Below, piece after piece: positions 1 to 7,297 of a stretch of 10,300 nt of DNA. Numbering within the stretch: position 1 is the first letter of the stretch; the number at the start of each line of letters is the position of its first letter. The DNA comes from a bacterium. GTDB taxonomy: Bacteria; Planctomycetota; J058; JAJDCP01. The stretch lies in contig JAUIEM010000366.1 in the NCBI GenBank assembly GCA_030428695.1, positions 1 to 10,300 of the forward strand, written 5' to 3'. Below the pieces are notes generated by a model. The model did no database searches. It was not told where the DNA came from and saw only the letters and a program-made list of their open reading frames with translations. Position numbers and translations under genes: made by a program.

Positions 1-120
1 GGCTCCGGCGTCGGGTCCACCTGCGGCTCCGGCGTCGGATCGACCTGCGGCTCCGGCGTCGGGTCCACCTGCGGCTCCGGCGTCGGGTCCACCTGCGGCT
101 CCGGCGTCGGGTCCACCTGC
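1..120 (-). repeat. Five tandem 24-bp units encoding QVDPTPEP
   Basis: Five consecutive 24-bp units begin at 1, 25, 49, 73 and 97. Four are identical. The second differs at two bases, both synonymous (GTG-GAC becomes GTC-GAT). On the minus strand each unit encodes QVDPTPEP. The array continues to the left edge, so the true copy number is unknown. Near-identity at silent sites points to recent unit duplication. Confidence 0.95.
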
Positions 121-401
121 GGATCCGGCGAGACGATGCCGGGGTCGCCCGGTCCCACCTGGGGGATCGGCACGATGGGAGGGATGCACGGGCCGATCTG
201 GGGGTCCGGGGTTGGGTCTACCTGCGGCTCCGGCGTCGGATCGACCTGCGGCTCCGGCGTCGGATCGACAGCCGGCGTCGGCTCGGCGACGACAATGAGG
301 TGGATCTCGCCGGCGTCGAGCTCGACGCCGTCCTTGAGCTCCTTGCTCGAGAAGACCTGTTCTTTGGAGTCCTTCGAGCCCTTCTTGTCCGCGTCACTCA
401 A
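1..401 (-). CDS. Unknown QVDPTPEP-repeat protein, N-terminal part (runs off left edge)
   Basis: I do not recognise this family. The minus frame opens with TTG at 401-399, with an AGGACGGAG Shine-Dalgarno-like stretch about 10 nt upstream, and stays open to the window edge (133 codons visible). The first 40 or so residues are charged and Lys/Ser/Asp/Glu-rich (SDADKKGSKDSKEQVFSSKE and on), ending in a short hydrophobic IHLIVVAE. After that come proline-rich repeats: three octapeptides of QVDPTPEP type, a 25-30 residue Pro/Ile/Gly spacer with one Cys (near GPCIPP), then five more octapeptides up to the edge. No signal peptide or membrane segment is visible. The gene follows the ECF sigma gene on the same strand with a 96-nt gap, so it could be cotranscribed. 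The repeats look like an extended spacer joining a small N-terminal segment to an unseen C-terminal domain. A GTG at 467-465 in the same frame is an alternative start without a good ribosome site. Confidence 0.6.
   Translation of the reverse strand, partial: MSDADKKGSKDSKEQVFSSKELKDGVELDAGEIHLIVVAEPTPAVDPTPEPQVDPTPEPQVDPTPDPQIGPCIPPIVPIPQVGPGDPGIVSPDPQVDPTPEPQVDPTPEPQVDPTPEPQVDPTPEPQVDPTPE
202..273 (-). repeat. Three further 24-bp units of the same repeat family
   Basis: Units at 202-225, 226-249 and 250-273 belong to the same family as the array at 1-120 but have diverged more. The first encodes QVDPTPDP with several silent changes. The second carries the GTC-GAT silent variant also seen in the unit at 25-48. 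The third has AV in place of QV. They lie nearer the N-terminus of the protein and are separated from the main array by a non-repeat Pro-rich spacer at 121-201. Confidence 0.9.
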
Positions 402-497
402 GGTCTGCGTTCTCCGTCCTTCCGCCGTGTGCGCAATCCCCGTTAAGGGTACCCCCCGCAGCCGCACGTGACTACGGAGCGGCCCGAGCCGCGCGCG

Positions 498-1208
498 CTA
501 CTTCCCCTCCTCCATGAACAGCCGCAGCACCGCGTCCCGCTCGTGCCCGACCGCGGCGGCGTCGGTCTCGAGCAGCCGGATCTGCCCCTCCGCCTCGGCG
601 ACCAGCGCGTTGCGCATGCGCGTCGCGCGGGTGTAGAGGTTGGCCGAGCTCCAGCCGAGCTCCTTCGCCAGCTCGGCGGCTGGCGGCCGCGAGACGTTGA
701 GCACCCAGCGCTCGAGCAGCGCGAGCGAGCGCTCGTCCCCGAGCTCGTGCAGCCGCTCGCGCAGCGCCGCGATCGCCCGGGCGTGGATCTGCCGGGTCCA
801 CTCCGCGTCGAAGGCCTCGTCCGGATCGGCCGCCGCCGGCTCGAAGCGGGTCGCCTCCTCGCCCGCGGCGTCGAGCCAGGGCAGCTTGTCCGGGCGCGCC
901 TTCTTCTTCCGCCAGTCCTTGCGGCGCAGGTTCTTCAGGCAGGCGAGGAGGTAGCTGCGCAGGCGCCCTTTCTGCGGATCGTAGCGCTCGAGCAGGGCGC
1001 CGCGCCCGGCGATGAAGAAGTCCTGCAGCAGGTCGAGCGCCTGGTCGCGGTCGCTGCCCGTGCGCCGCAGATAGCGGAACAGGGGCGGCCAGTAGCCCTT
1101 GAAGAAGCGCTCCCAGGCCTGTTTGTGGCCCTCCTCTCCCGGGCGCGCGAGCACCTCGACGAGGGACATCCGGGTCTCCGGGAACTTGCCGGCGGGCGTG
1201 TCGAGCAT
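498..1208 (-). CDS. ECF-type RNA polymerase sigma factor (planctomycete-like)
   Basis: This is a 236-residue sigma-70 family protein of ECF size. It would direct core RNA polymerase to a dedicated promoter set in the cytoplasm. The N-terminus FPETRMSLVEVL resembles the TRWSLV opening common in planctomycete ECF factors. Sigma region 2 spans about residues 29-105 (FFKGYWPPLFRYLRR, then DLLQDFF at 59-65, then GRLRSYLLACLKNLRRKDW). A linker rich in Ala, Asp and Glu follows. Sigma region 4 with its helix-turn-helix covers about 140-205 (PAAELAKELGWSSANLY). The start is ATG 1208-1206, chosen because GGAGGA lies 6 nt upstream; a longer frame reaching 1286 has no such site and adds a non-conserved leader. 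No anti-sigma gene is visible. ECF factors of this kind are often encoded near Ser/Thr kinases, and one lies 1.7 kb away (2906-5467). Some residue matches are from memory of the family, so the subgroup is not assigned. Confidence 0.88.
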   Translation of the reverse strand: MLDTPAGKFPETRMSLVEVLARPGEEGHKQAWERFFKGYWPPLFRYLRRTGSDRDQALDLLQDFFIAGRGALLERYDPQKGRLRSYLLACLKNLRRKDWRKKKARPDKLPWLDAAGEEATRFEPAAADPDEAFDAEWTRQIHARAIAALRERLHELGDERSLALLERWVLNVSRPPAAELAKELGWSSANLYTRATRMRNALVAEAEGQIRLLETDAAAVGHERDAVLRLFMEEGK

Positions 1209-1404
1209 CGGTCTTCCTCCACAGGCGACCCCCGCATGGTACATGCCCGCGCCGCCGGAAAGCGAGCCGCAGCCGGATCCGCGCACCGGGCGGCTCCGTA
1301 TCCTCCGGACGGGTCCCCGCGGCCGGCCCTTCCCCTAAGACGGCGTTCGACAACCGGGGCGAAACAACCGAGACTGCAGTCGGCAACACCGGAGGAGCTC
1401 GACG
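1209..1404. promoter_or_regulatory. Divergent intergenic region between sigma factor and PQQ gene
   Basis: This 196-bp spacer must hold the start signals for both divergent genes. I see no convincing sigma-70 -35/-10 pair on either strand. That would fit use of an ECF-type promoter, but no promoter motif is demonstrated. On the plus strand GGAGGAG at 1391-1397 is a strong ribosome site for the ATG at 1405. Confidence 0.4.
1215..1220 (-). promoter_or_regulatory. Shine-Dalgarno site deciding the sigma factor start
   Basis: On the minus strand GGAGGA occupies 1220-1215, 6 nt before the ATG at 1208. It selects this start over the upstream in-frame ATG at 1286. Confidence 0.8.
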
Positions 1405-2895
1405 ATGCCCGACGACAACACCCCGCGACCCCGCTCGTTGCTGTCCCGCTTCTTCATCCCGGGCGGCGGCGCGCGGTTGCGCATCGCGATCCTGCTCGTG
1501 CTGGCCGGTCTCGCCTTCGCCTACGGGGCCCTGTTCCAGGAAGGCTTCGACCCCTGGAACCTGTTCCAGGACATCGCCGCCGATGCCGTCGGCGCGCCGG
1601 TGGCCTGGGACGCCTGGGTGCAGGAAGATGCCGTGCGCGACCTCCAGGCCCGGGCCGGCAACCTCGCTCCGCCCCCTCCCCCGGCGGCGGACTGGAGCCA
1701 GTTCCTCGGCCCCGAGCGCGACGGCCGGGCCGACGGCGGGGGGATCGCCCGGAAGTGGCCGGACGACGGCCTGCCCGTCCTGTGGAGCGTCGAGGTGCAG
1801 CCCGGCTTCGGCGGACCGAGCGTCGCCGGCGACGAGGTCTTCGTGCTCGAGCGGGTCGACAACGAGCAGGACGTCCTGCGCTGCCTCTCCCTCGACACCG
1901 GGGAAGAGCTCTGGAGCGCGGGCTACGACGCCCCCGGGCGCACCGGCTACAACGGCTCGCGCACGGTGCCGACCGTCACCGACACCCACGTCTACACCGC
2001 CGGCCCCTTCGGCCACGTCGCCTGCTGGGACCGCGAGAAGCAGGCGCTGGCCTGGCGGAAGGACCTGATCGCCCTCGGCGGCCGCGCCCCGAGCTGGGGC
2101 TACTCCTCGTCACCGCTCCTGCTCGGCGAGACGGTCGTGTTCACCGCCCAGGCGACCGACTTCGGGCTGATCGCCTACCACGCCGTGACGGGCGAGGAGC
2201 TGTGGCGCACCGAGGCCGTCGGCCGCGAGAACTTCACCTCTCCGGCCGCGCACAGCTTCGGCGGCCGGACCCTGATCCTGTACCTGGCCGGCCCCGGGCT
2301 GTTCGGCTTCGACCCCGCGACCGGCGAGACCGTGACGCGCTACACCGGCTACAAGGCGCGCGGGGCGATCCCTGCGCCGACCCGGGTCGGCGAGGACTAC
2401 CTGTTCCTGACCGCGGGCTACAACTCCGGCTCGCAGCTCGTCGAGGTCGAGGTCGGCGAGGACGGCGCCTTCAGCTTCCGCGAAGTCTTCGCCATCCAGC
2501 GGGACGGCGCCCAGATCCACCAGGCGCTGCTCGTCGGCGAGCACCTGTACGCGAACTTCAACCGCAACGAGAACCAGCGCCGGCCCGCCGGCCTGGTCTG
2601 CATCGGCCTCGACGGCACGCTGTGCTGGAACACCGGACGCGACCCGGACGTCAGCCGCGGGAACGTGATCTGCATCGACGGGCTGCTCTTGATGCTCGGC
2701 GGGGACGACGGCGTGCTGCGGCTGGTCGAGCCGAACCCCGAGGGCTACACCGAGCTCGCGCAGATGCAGGTGTTCGACGGCCTCAAGCGTCGCGACAACC
2801 AGATCTGGGCGCCGATGGCCTTCAGCGACGGGCGGCTGCTCCTGCGCAGCCAGACCACGATGAAGTGCCTCGACCTGCGCGATCCCTGGTTCTGA
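1405..2895 (+). CDS. Membrane-anchored PQQ-like beta-propeller protein
   Basis: This 496-residue protein has one N-terminal membrane helix at about residues 25-44 (LRIAILLVLAGLAFAYGALF), preceded by Arg-rich cytoplasmic sequence, so the rest is probably outside the cytoplasm. A Pro-rich stretch (89-93) leads into WSQFLGPERDG (97-107), a motif typical of planctomycete PQQ-propeller proteins. Propeller blades follow with recurrent D-x-x-TGE-x-x-W-type motifs: LDTGEELW (163-170), CWDREKQALAW (207-217), HAVTGEELW (259-267), FDPATGETV (302-310) and a last CLDL near 488. Such propellers bind proteins or act as scaffolds (BamB-like), or bind PQQ in dehydrogenases. No dehydrogenase catalytic or cytochrome motif is visible, so an enzymatic role is unlikely. 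The start has GGAGGAG 7 nt upstream. The gene ends 10 nt from the convergent kinase gene. A role as sensor or partner for the kinase is inference from position only. Confidence 0.85.
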   Translation: MPDDNTPRPRSLLSRFFIPGGGARLRIAILLVLAGLAFAYGALFQEGFDPWNLFQDIAADAVGAPVAWDAWVQEDAVRDLQARAGNLAPPPPPAADWSQFLGPERDGRADGGGIARKWPDDGLPVLWSVEVQPGFGGPSVAGDEVFVLERVDNEQDVLRCLSLDTGEELWSAGYDAPGRTGYNGSRTVPTVTDTHVYTAGPFGHVACWDREKQALAWRKDLIALGGRAPSWGYSSSPLLLGETVVFTAQATDFGLIAYHAVTGEELWRTEAVGRENFTSPAAHSFGGRTLILYLAGPGLFGFDPATGETVTRYTGYKARGAIPAPTRVGEDYLFLTAGYNSGSQLVEVEVGEDGAFSFREVFAIQRDGAQIHQALLVGEHLYANFNRNENQRRPAGLVCIGLDGTLCWNTGRDPDVSRGNVICIDGLLLMLGGDDGVLRLVEPNPEGYTELAQMQVFDGLKRRDNQIWAPMAFSDGRLLLRSQTTMKCLDLRDPWF

Positions 2896-2905
2896 GCGCC
2901 CTCGC

Positions 2906-5467
2906 TCAAGGCAGCGGCAGACGGCGCGCCAGGCGCAACCCGATGTCGCCGCTGTTCGCCCCCACGCCTTCCCACAGCCGACGCCACGAGCCGCAGTACT
3001 CCGCCGGGATCGCCCAGCTCCCCCCCCGCACGACGCGGTGCTCGGCCGCGGGATCGTAGACGAGGGGGTCGAAGCGCGGGCCCTCCGGATAGGGCGAAGG
3101 ATAGCTGTCCATGCACCACTCCCACACGTTGCCGATCGTGTCGTACAGGCCCCAGGGGTTGGCCCGGTAGGTGCCGACCGGGGACATGTAGTCGTGGCCG
3201 TCGACCGGACCGTCGACGTTGGCCCCGCGCAGCACGACCTGCAGGTCGTTCCCGAGCCAGAACGCGTCCTCGGTGCCCGCCCGCGCCGCGTACTCCCACT
3301 GGGCCTCGGTCGGCAGCGTGAGCCCGTAGCGCTCGGCGAGCCACAGGGCGTTGAGCCAGCTGACGTTGTCGACCGGCTGCCGGACGCTGAAGCGCCGGAC
3401 GTTGTGGCGCTCGTTGGTGTACCAGCTCGGCTGGTAGCCGGCCATGTGCTCCCACTGGGCCTGCGTGACCTCGTGTTTGGCGAGCAGGAAGGCGGACAGG
3501 TGGACGGTGTGGACGGGCTGGGAGTCGGGGTCGCCGTCGGCGTGGCCCATCGCGAAGGAGCCGGCGGGCACCAGCACGAACACGACCCCGCTGCTGTCCT
3601 CGAAGCCGAGCACGCCGCTCGAGTCCCGCTCCGGGATCGGCCCGCTCCAACGGTGGGCGAACTCCCACAGGCCCGAGTGCGGGTCGCGTCCGATCGGGAT
3701 CAGGTCGGTGCACGGCGCGAGCTCGAGCCCGCCGTACTCCGCGGCGATGGCCGGCAGGGCCTCGCGCCAGCGGCGCGCGACGAGCGCGGAGTCCCCCGGC
3801 GGGTTCCGCAGCCGCGCGGCGTCCCCCTGCAGGTACTCGAGGTCCTGCAGCAGCTCCGCGAGGCTGTCGGCCTTCTGGCGCAGGGCGAGGGTGTCGGAGG
3901 ATGCCGCCGCCAGCTCCGCCTCGACCTCCTCGAGGGCGGCGCGATGGCTGACGACCCGGTCTGACAGGGGCTGGAAGTCGGCGAGCCAGCGGAAGCGCTC
4001 GACGTCGGAGACGGCCGCCGGCCCGAGCCGGGCCTCGAACACCTCGATCAGCCCGACATCCGCGAGCTGCCGGTACTCGACCTCGAGGGCCGCGTAGGCC
4101 AGGTCTTTGGCGTCCTTCTCCCGGGCGAGGTCGGCGTAGGCCTCGCGGCGCCGCTGCGCCTCGAGCTCCTTGGCCTGCGCCTCGCGCAGCATCAGCCCGA
4201 GGGCGACCACCATCCCGAGCAGCGCGAGCAACAGCAGGCCGAACAGCCCCGCCTTGACCGGCTCCCGGCGGCAGAACTTGCGCAGCCGCTCGACCCGCCC
4301 GATCGGCAGGGCGAGGACCGGCCGCCCCTCGAGGTAGGCCTGGATATCGTCGGCCAGCGCCTCGGCGCTCGCGTAGCGATGCTCGGGATCCTTCCGCAGC
4401 GCCCGCAGGCAGATCGCCTCGAGCTCCCGCGGCACGGTCGGCTCGAGGCTGCGGGGTCGCGGAGGCGGCTGGGTGAGGAGGGCCGTCACCGTCTCCCGGG
4501 TGGTGTTCCCCGCGAACGGCGGCCGCCCGGTCAGGAGGTGGAAGAGGATCGCCCCGAGCGCGTACACGTCGCTGCGCGCGTCCGGCCCGTCCCCGGTCGC
4601 ATCGGCCTGCTCGGGCGCCATGTAGGCCGGCGTCCCGAGCAGCGAGCCGAAGCGGGTCTCCGGCCGGTCGGCGGCGAGGGCGATCTCCTGGGAAGAGCCG
4701 TACAGCCGCGGCAGCACGCGCTCGGCCCGTTCGATCAGCTTGACCAGGCCCCAGTCCATCACCTGCACGTCCCCGTGCTTCCCGATCATCACGTTGCTCG
4801 GCTTGAGGTCGCGATGGATCACCCCGCGCACGTGGGCGTAGTGCACCGTGCGGCAGACGTCCGCGAAGATCTGCAGCAGGCGGAAGGGGCTGAAGCGCGC
4901 GGCGGTCTCGGGATCGCCCTCGCGCAGGTCGCGCACGACCGCGGACAGGGTGCGGCCGCGCACGAGCTTCATCGTGAAGAACAGCCGCCCCTGCGGGTCG
5001 CGCCCGATCTCGTGGACCGGCACGATGCCGGGATGCTCGAGCTGCCCGGTCGCCTGCGCCTCCTCGACGAAGCGCGACAGGCAGTCGGCGCTGTGGGCGA
5101 GCCGTTCGCTGAGCACCTTCATCGCGACGTGGCGCCGCAGGTCGCGGTCGAAGGCGCGGTACACCACCCCCATGCCCCCGCGGCCGAGCTCGCCGAGGAT
5201 CGCGTAGCGGCCGTCGGACGCGTCGGTCTCCGCCGGCTCGAGCTCGATGCGGACGGGGATGCCGAGGTCGGTACGCGCGCAGCTCGGGTCCGCCTCGAGG
5301 GCGGAGACGCCGTCGTCTCCGCCGGCGCCGGAGGTGGTGCCGGGCTCGGTCAGGCCCTGGGGCTTCTCCGGGAGGGTCGCGTCCTCGGCGCCGCGGCTGA
5401 TGACGGTCGGGACCTCGTCGGCGGAGCAGGAGGGCTCATCGGCGGAAGAAGGGACGTCCGTCGCCAT
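2906..5467 (-). CDS. Transmembrane Ser/Thr protein kinase fused to a SUMF1/FGE-like domain
   Basis: An 853-residue fusion. Residues 1-86 are a low-complexity acidic, Ser-rich leader. The Hanks-type kinase domain spans about 88-380: glycine loop GRGGMG (95-100), catalytic Lys117 in VAMKVL, HRDLKPSN (218-225), DWG (238-240) in place of DFG, a long activation segment to GTPAYMAPEQ (279-288), and the conserved Asp300 and Arg363 regions, so it should be active. A membrane helix at about 407-427 follows. Next come Ala/Glu/Leu-rich segments, probably coiled coil (about 428-470 and 505-553). The C-terminal formylglycine-generating-enzyme-like domain covers about 627-850: FVLVPAGSF, EVTQAQWE, QPVDNVSW, LPTEAQWEYAARAG, WGLYDTIGNVWEW, RVVRGGSW and GDIGLRLAR. 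At the FGE cysteine pair only Cys825 remains; the other position is Ile820. The kinase faces the cytoplasm and the FGE-like domain the outside. The start has GGAG upstream. It lies downstream of the lipoprotein gene with a 65-bp gap. Confidence 0.93.
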   Translation of the reverse strand: MATDVPSSADEPSCSADEVPTVISRGAEDATLPEKPQGLTEPGTTSGAGGDDGVSALEADPSCARTDLGIPVRIELEPAETDASDGRYAILGELGRGGMGVVYRAFDRDLRRHVAMKVLSERLAHSADCLSRFVEEAQATGQLEHPGIVPVHEIGRDPQGRLFFTMKLVRGRTLSAVVRDLREGDPETAARFSPFRLLQIFADVCRTVHYAHVRGVIHRDLKPSNVMIGKHGDVQVMDWGLVKLIERAERVLPRLYGSSQEIALAADRPETRFGSLLGTPAYMAPEQADATGDGPDARSDVYALGAILFHLLTGRPPFAGNTTRETVTALLTQPPPRPRSLEPTVPRELEAICLRALRKDPEHRYASAEALADDIQAYLEGRPVLALPIGRVERLRKFCRREPVKAGLFGLLLLALLGMVVALGLMLREAQAKELEAQRRREAYADLAREKDAKDLAYAALEVEYRQLADVGLIEVFEARLGPAAVSDVERFRWLADFQPLSDRVVSHRAALEEVEAELAAASSDTLALRQKADSLAELLQDLEYLQGDAARLRNPPGDSALVARRWREALPAIAAEYGGLELAPCTDLIPIGRDPHSGLWEFAHRWSGPIPERDSSGVLGFEDSSGVVFVLVPAGSFAMGHADGDPDSQPVHTVHLSAFLLAKHEVTQAQWEHMAGYQPSWYTNERHNVRRFSVRQPVDNVSWLNALWLAERYGLTLPTEAQWEYAARAGTEDAFWLGNDLQVVLRGANVDGPVDGHDYMSPVGTYRANPWGLYDTIGNVWEWCMDSYPSPYPEGPRFDPLVYDPAAEHRVVRGGSWAIPAEYCGSWRRLWEGVGANSGDIGLRLARRLPLP

Positions 5468-5496
5468 GCCATCTCCGGAGCCGGCGCCTGGTTCCT

Positions 5497-5526
5497 ACCC
5501 TACCATCGGCGAGGACTGTGCGACAA
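5497..5526 (-). promoter_or_regulatory. Weak candidate promoter for the kinase gene
   Basis: In the 65-bp gap upstream of the kinase, the minus strand has TTGTCG (5526-5521), an 18-nt spacer and TAGGGT (5502-5497). These match the sigma-70 consensus at 4/6 and 3/6 positions. The position relative to the start at 5467 is reasonable, but the match is poor for such GC-rich DNA. Read-through from the upstream lipoprotein gene is equally likely. Confidence 0.2.
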
Positions 5527-5532
5527 TGCAGC

Positions 5533-7296
5533 TCAGGGCTGCACCAGCACCTCGATGCCCCACAGGAGCGCACCGATCGCGTGCTGGTCGAAGTCGATGC
5601 GGAAGGTGCCGTTGATCAGCCCCGCGCGGAAGCCTCCGACCACGAGGAAGGGGTCGCGGCACAGGAACTCCTCCTCGGGCAGCACCTGCGTCTGCAGGAC
5701 GAAGGCCAGGCCGGTCTCGAGGAAGGGCCGCAGCTCCGCCAGCCGCGGATCGCGCGCCCGCCGCAGCACCGCGCAGGCCGCGCCGAGCCCCTCGAGGAAG
5801 GCGGCGGTGCTCGAGCCGCTCGGGGTGTACCCGACCGGCATGCCGCCGACGAAGTCGTCGCGCACCCCCGGCCCGGGGACGTACTGGTCGCGCGTGATCC
5901 GCTCGCCGAGGGCGTAGGCGTACTCGACCCAGCGCGCATCGCCGTCCGCCCGGTGCAGGGCCTCGACCGCCTGGGGCAGCCAGTTGTCGCGGCGGATGGT
6001 CCCGCGCCCGTCGGTGCCGCGCTGCATCAGCGCGTCGACGCCGCGGCCGGCGGCGGCGATGGCGAGGCTGTCGCCCTCGAGCATGCCGAGCTCCGCCAGC
6101 GCGAGGCAGGCCTCGCCGGGGAAGTAGGGGCTCGGCTCCAGGCCGCCCTCGGGCAGCAGGAACAGGCCGCTCGGGTCCTGCCGCGAGAGGATCTCCCGCA
6201 CCAGCCCGGCGCGCAGCTCGCGGCTCGGCTCCAGGCCGACACGGTGGGCCTGGGCGACGTAGGCGAGCAGGGCGAGGGCCTGGCTGCCGAGCTTGACCTT
6301 GCCGTCGTTGCGGATGCGCGCGCCCCGCTCGTCGACCTCGAGCCACTGCTCGAGCCACACCAGGGCGCGGTCGGCGGCCGCGCCGACCGCGGGCAGGTCG
6401 TACTGGTTCGCGAGGTCGAGCATCTGCCAGGCGGTGCCGGCGTGCCGCACGAGGTTGTACTCCCGCGCGGAGCGGGGCGGCTTGCGGCCCGTCAAGGTGA
6501 AGCTGTAGGCGAACTTGCCGAACTTGTCGGTGTTGCGCTCGAGGCGCAGGGCGCTGGCGACGATCGCGCGCTCGATGCTGGCCTGGCTGAGCTCGGGACG
6601 CTCGAGCCCGTAGCGCTTCCAGGGCACGACCTCGCCCGCGGGGGTCACCAGCACCGCCCAGGTCTGGAACACCTCCGCCGAGCTCGCCTGCTCCCAGTCG
6701 AAGGGCTTGTAGCCCGCGCGCTGGATCGCCAGCCGGATCAGGTCATCCGGCGCGGAGCGGTCGTCGAGCAGGGCGTCACTCGGGAGCGCGAGCCCCCGCG
6801 CCCCGGGGAAGCGCACCTCGATGCCGCAGGCGCCCGGGACCAGGGGGATGTCGACCGCGACCCCGGCAGGCACCGTCCGGCCCCGCCAGACGACGTGGCC
6901 AGAGCGCAGACGCGTCGGGATGCCGGGGCCGGCGAGGAACTCGCAGAGCAGCGCCCCGGGAACCCCCGGCTCGAGCTGGTCGAGCGCGGCCCGCAGCGCG
7001 ACCCCCGGCGCACGACCGGCGCCGCGGACCCGCTCCGGCGGGAGCCCGGGGCGCAGCCGCACCACCCAGCACAGCTCGCCCCAGGTCGGGACGAACGTGG
7101 AGTCGGGCGTCGCCCGCTGGCGCACCACGCGCGCGACCCAGTCCGGGACGTCGCTGGCGTCCGGCAGCCCCCCGTGGGCGGCGCCCGCGTCGGGCAGGGA
7201 GCGCTCGCCGTCCGGCGTCGGGGCCGGAGGCGCGGGAGGGGCCGTGCAGCCGAGCAGGAGCGCGAGCAGCAGGCAGACGAGGTCGGTGGCGCGCAT
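5533..7296 (-). CDS. Lipoprotein with probable (alpha/alpha) barrel domain
   Basis: This is a 587-residue protein. The N-terminus MRATDLVCLLLALLLGC has a hydrophobic core and a lipobox-like LLGC, with Cys17 as the predicted lipidated residue. A Pro/Ala-rich tether follows (18-30). Residues about 65-220 form a first domain of uncertain identity. Its end (LALPSDALLDDRSAPDDLIR, then AGYKPFDW and a hydrophobic strand) faintly recalls the C-terminal part of AMMECR1-like domains; this is only a suggestion. Residues about 275-585 contain repeated helical pairs typical of six-hairpin (alpha/alpha) barrels: YNLVRHAGTAWQMLDL, GSQALALLAYV, PYFPGEACLALAELG, RDNWLPQAVEALHRADGD, and GGFRAGLINGTFRIDFDQHA near the end. 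Such barrels occur in sugar epimerases, lyases and glycosidases, but the substrate cannot be read here. The ATG at 7296 was chosen for the signal peptide; a longer frame to 7614 is out-of-frame shadow of the epimerase gene. The start lies 1 nt after the epimerase stop (TGAGATG), implying translational coupling. Confidence 0.75.
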   Translation of the reverse strand: MRATDLVCLLLALLLGCTAPPAPPAPTPDGERSLPDAGAAHGGLPDASDVPDWVARVVRQRATPDSTFVPTWGELCWVVRLRPGLPPERVRGAGRAPGVALRAALDQLEPGVPGALLCEFLAGPGIPTRLRSGHVVWRGRTVPAGVAVDIPLVPGACGIEVRFPGARGLALPSDALLDDRSAPDDLIRLAIQRAGYKPFDWEQASSAEVFQTWAVLVTPAGEVVPWKRYGLERPELSQASIERAIVASALRLERNTDKFGKFAYSFTLTGRKPPRSAREYNLVRHAGTAWQMLDLANQYDLPAVGAAADRALVWLEQWLEVDERGARIRNDGKVKLGSQALALLAYVAQAHRVGLEPSRELRAGLVREILSRQDPSGLFLLPEGGLEPSPYFPGEACLALAELGMLEGDSLAIAAAGRGVDALMQRGTDGRGTIRRDNWLPQAVEALHRADGDARWVEYAYALGERITRDQYVPGPGVRDDFVGGMPVGYTPSGSSTAAFLEGLGAACAVLRRARDPRLAELRPFLETGLAFVLQTQVLPEEEFLCRDPFLVVGGFRAGLINGTFRIDFDQHAIGALLWGIEVLVQP

Positions 7297-7297
7297 C

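Noticed and set aside
1..273. Tandem repeats as a possible CRISPR array
   Set aside because: The 24-bp units are directly adjacent with no unique spacers, and all variation respects one reading frame. It is a coding repeat.
136..471. Plus-strand frame with GVGSTCGS-type repeats
   Set aside because: It reads the same 24-bp repeats antisense. The minus frame has better residue composition (QVDPTPEP), a ribosome site and a plausible non-repeat N-terminus.
479..492. Small hairpin downstream of the sigma stop as a terminator
   Set aside because: The stem is only 5 bp, overlaps the region of the stop codon at 498-500 closely, and is not followed by a T-run on either strand.
472..2016. Minus-strand frame of 514 codons overlapping the sigma gene and the PQQ gene
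   Set aside because: It is out of frame with the recognisable sigma factor and antisense to the propeller. No family features are present.
2896..2905. Bidirectional terminator between the convergent PQQ and kinase genes
   Set aside because: Only 10 bp separate the two stop codons, and no stem-loop with T-run is visible there or just inside either gene end.
468..3059. Long plus-strand open frame of 863 codons
   Set aside because: It is antisense to the sigma factor and then runs in the wrong frame through the PQQ gene. Its product is Arg/Pro/Ala-rich without any domain, as expected for a shadow frame in GC-rich DNA.
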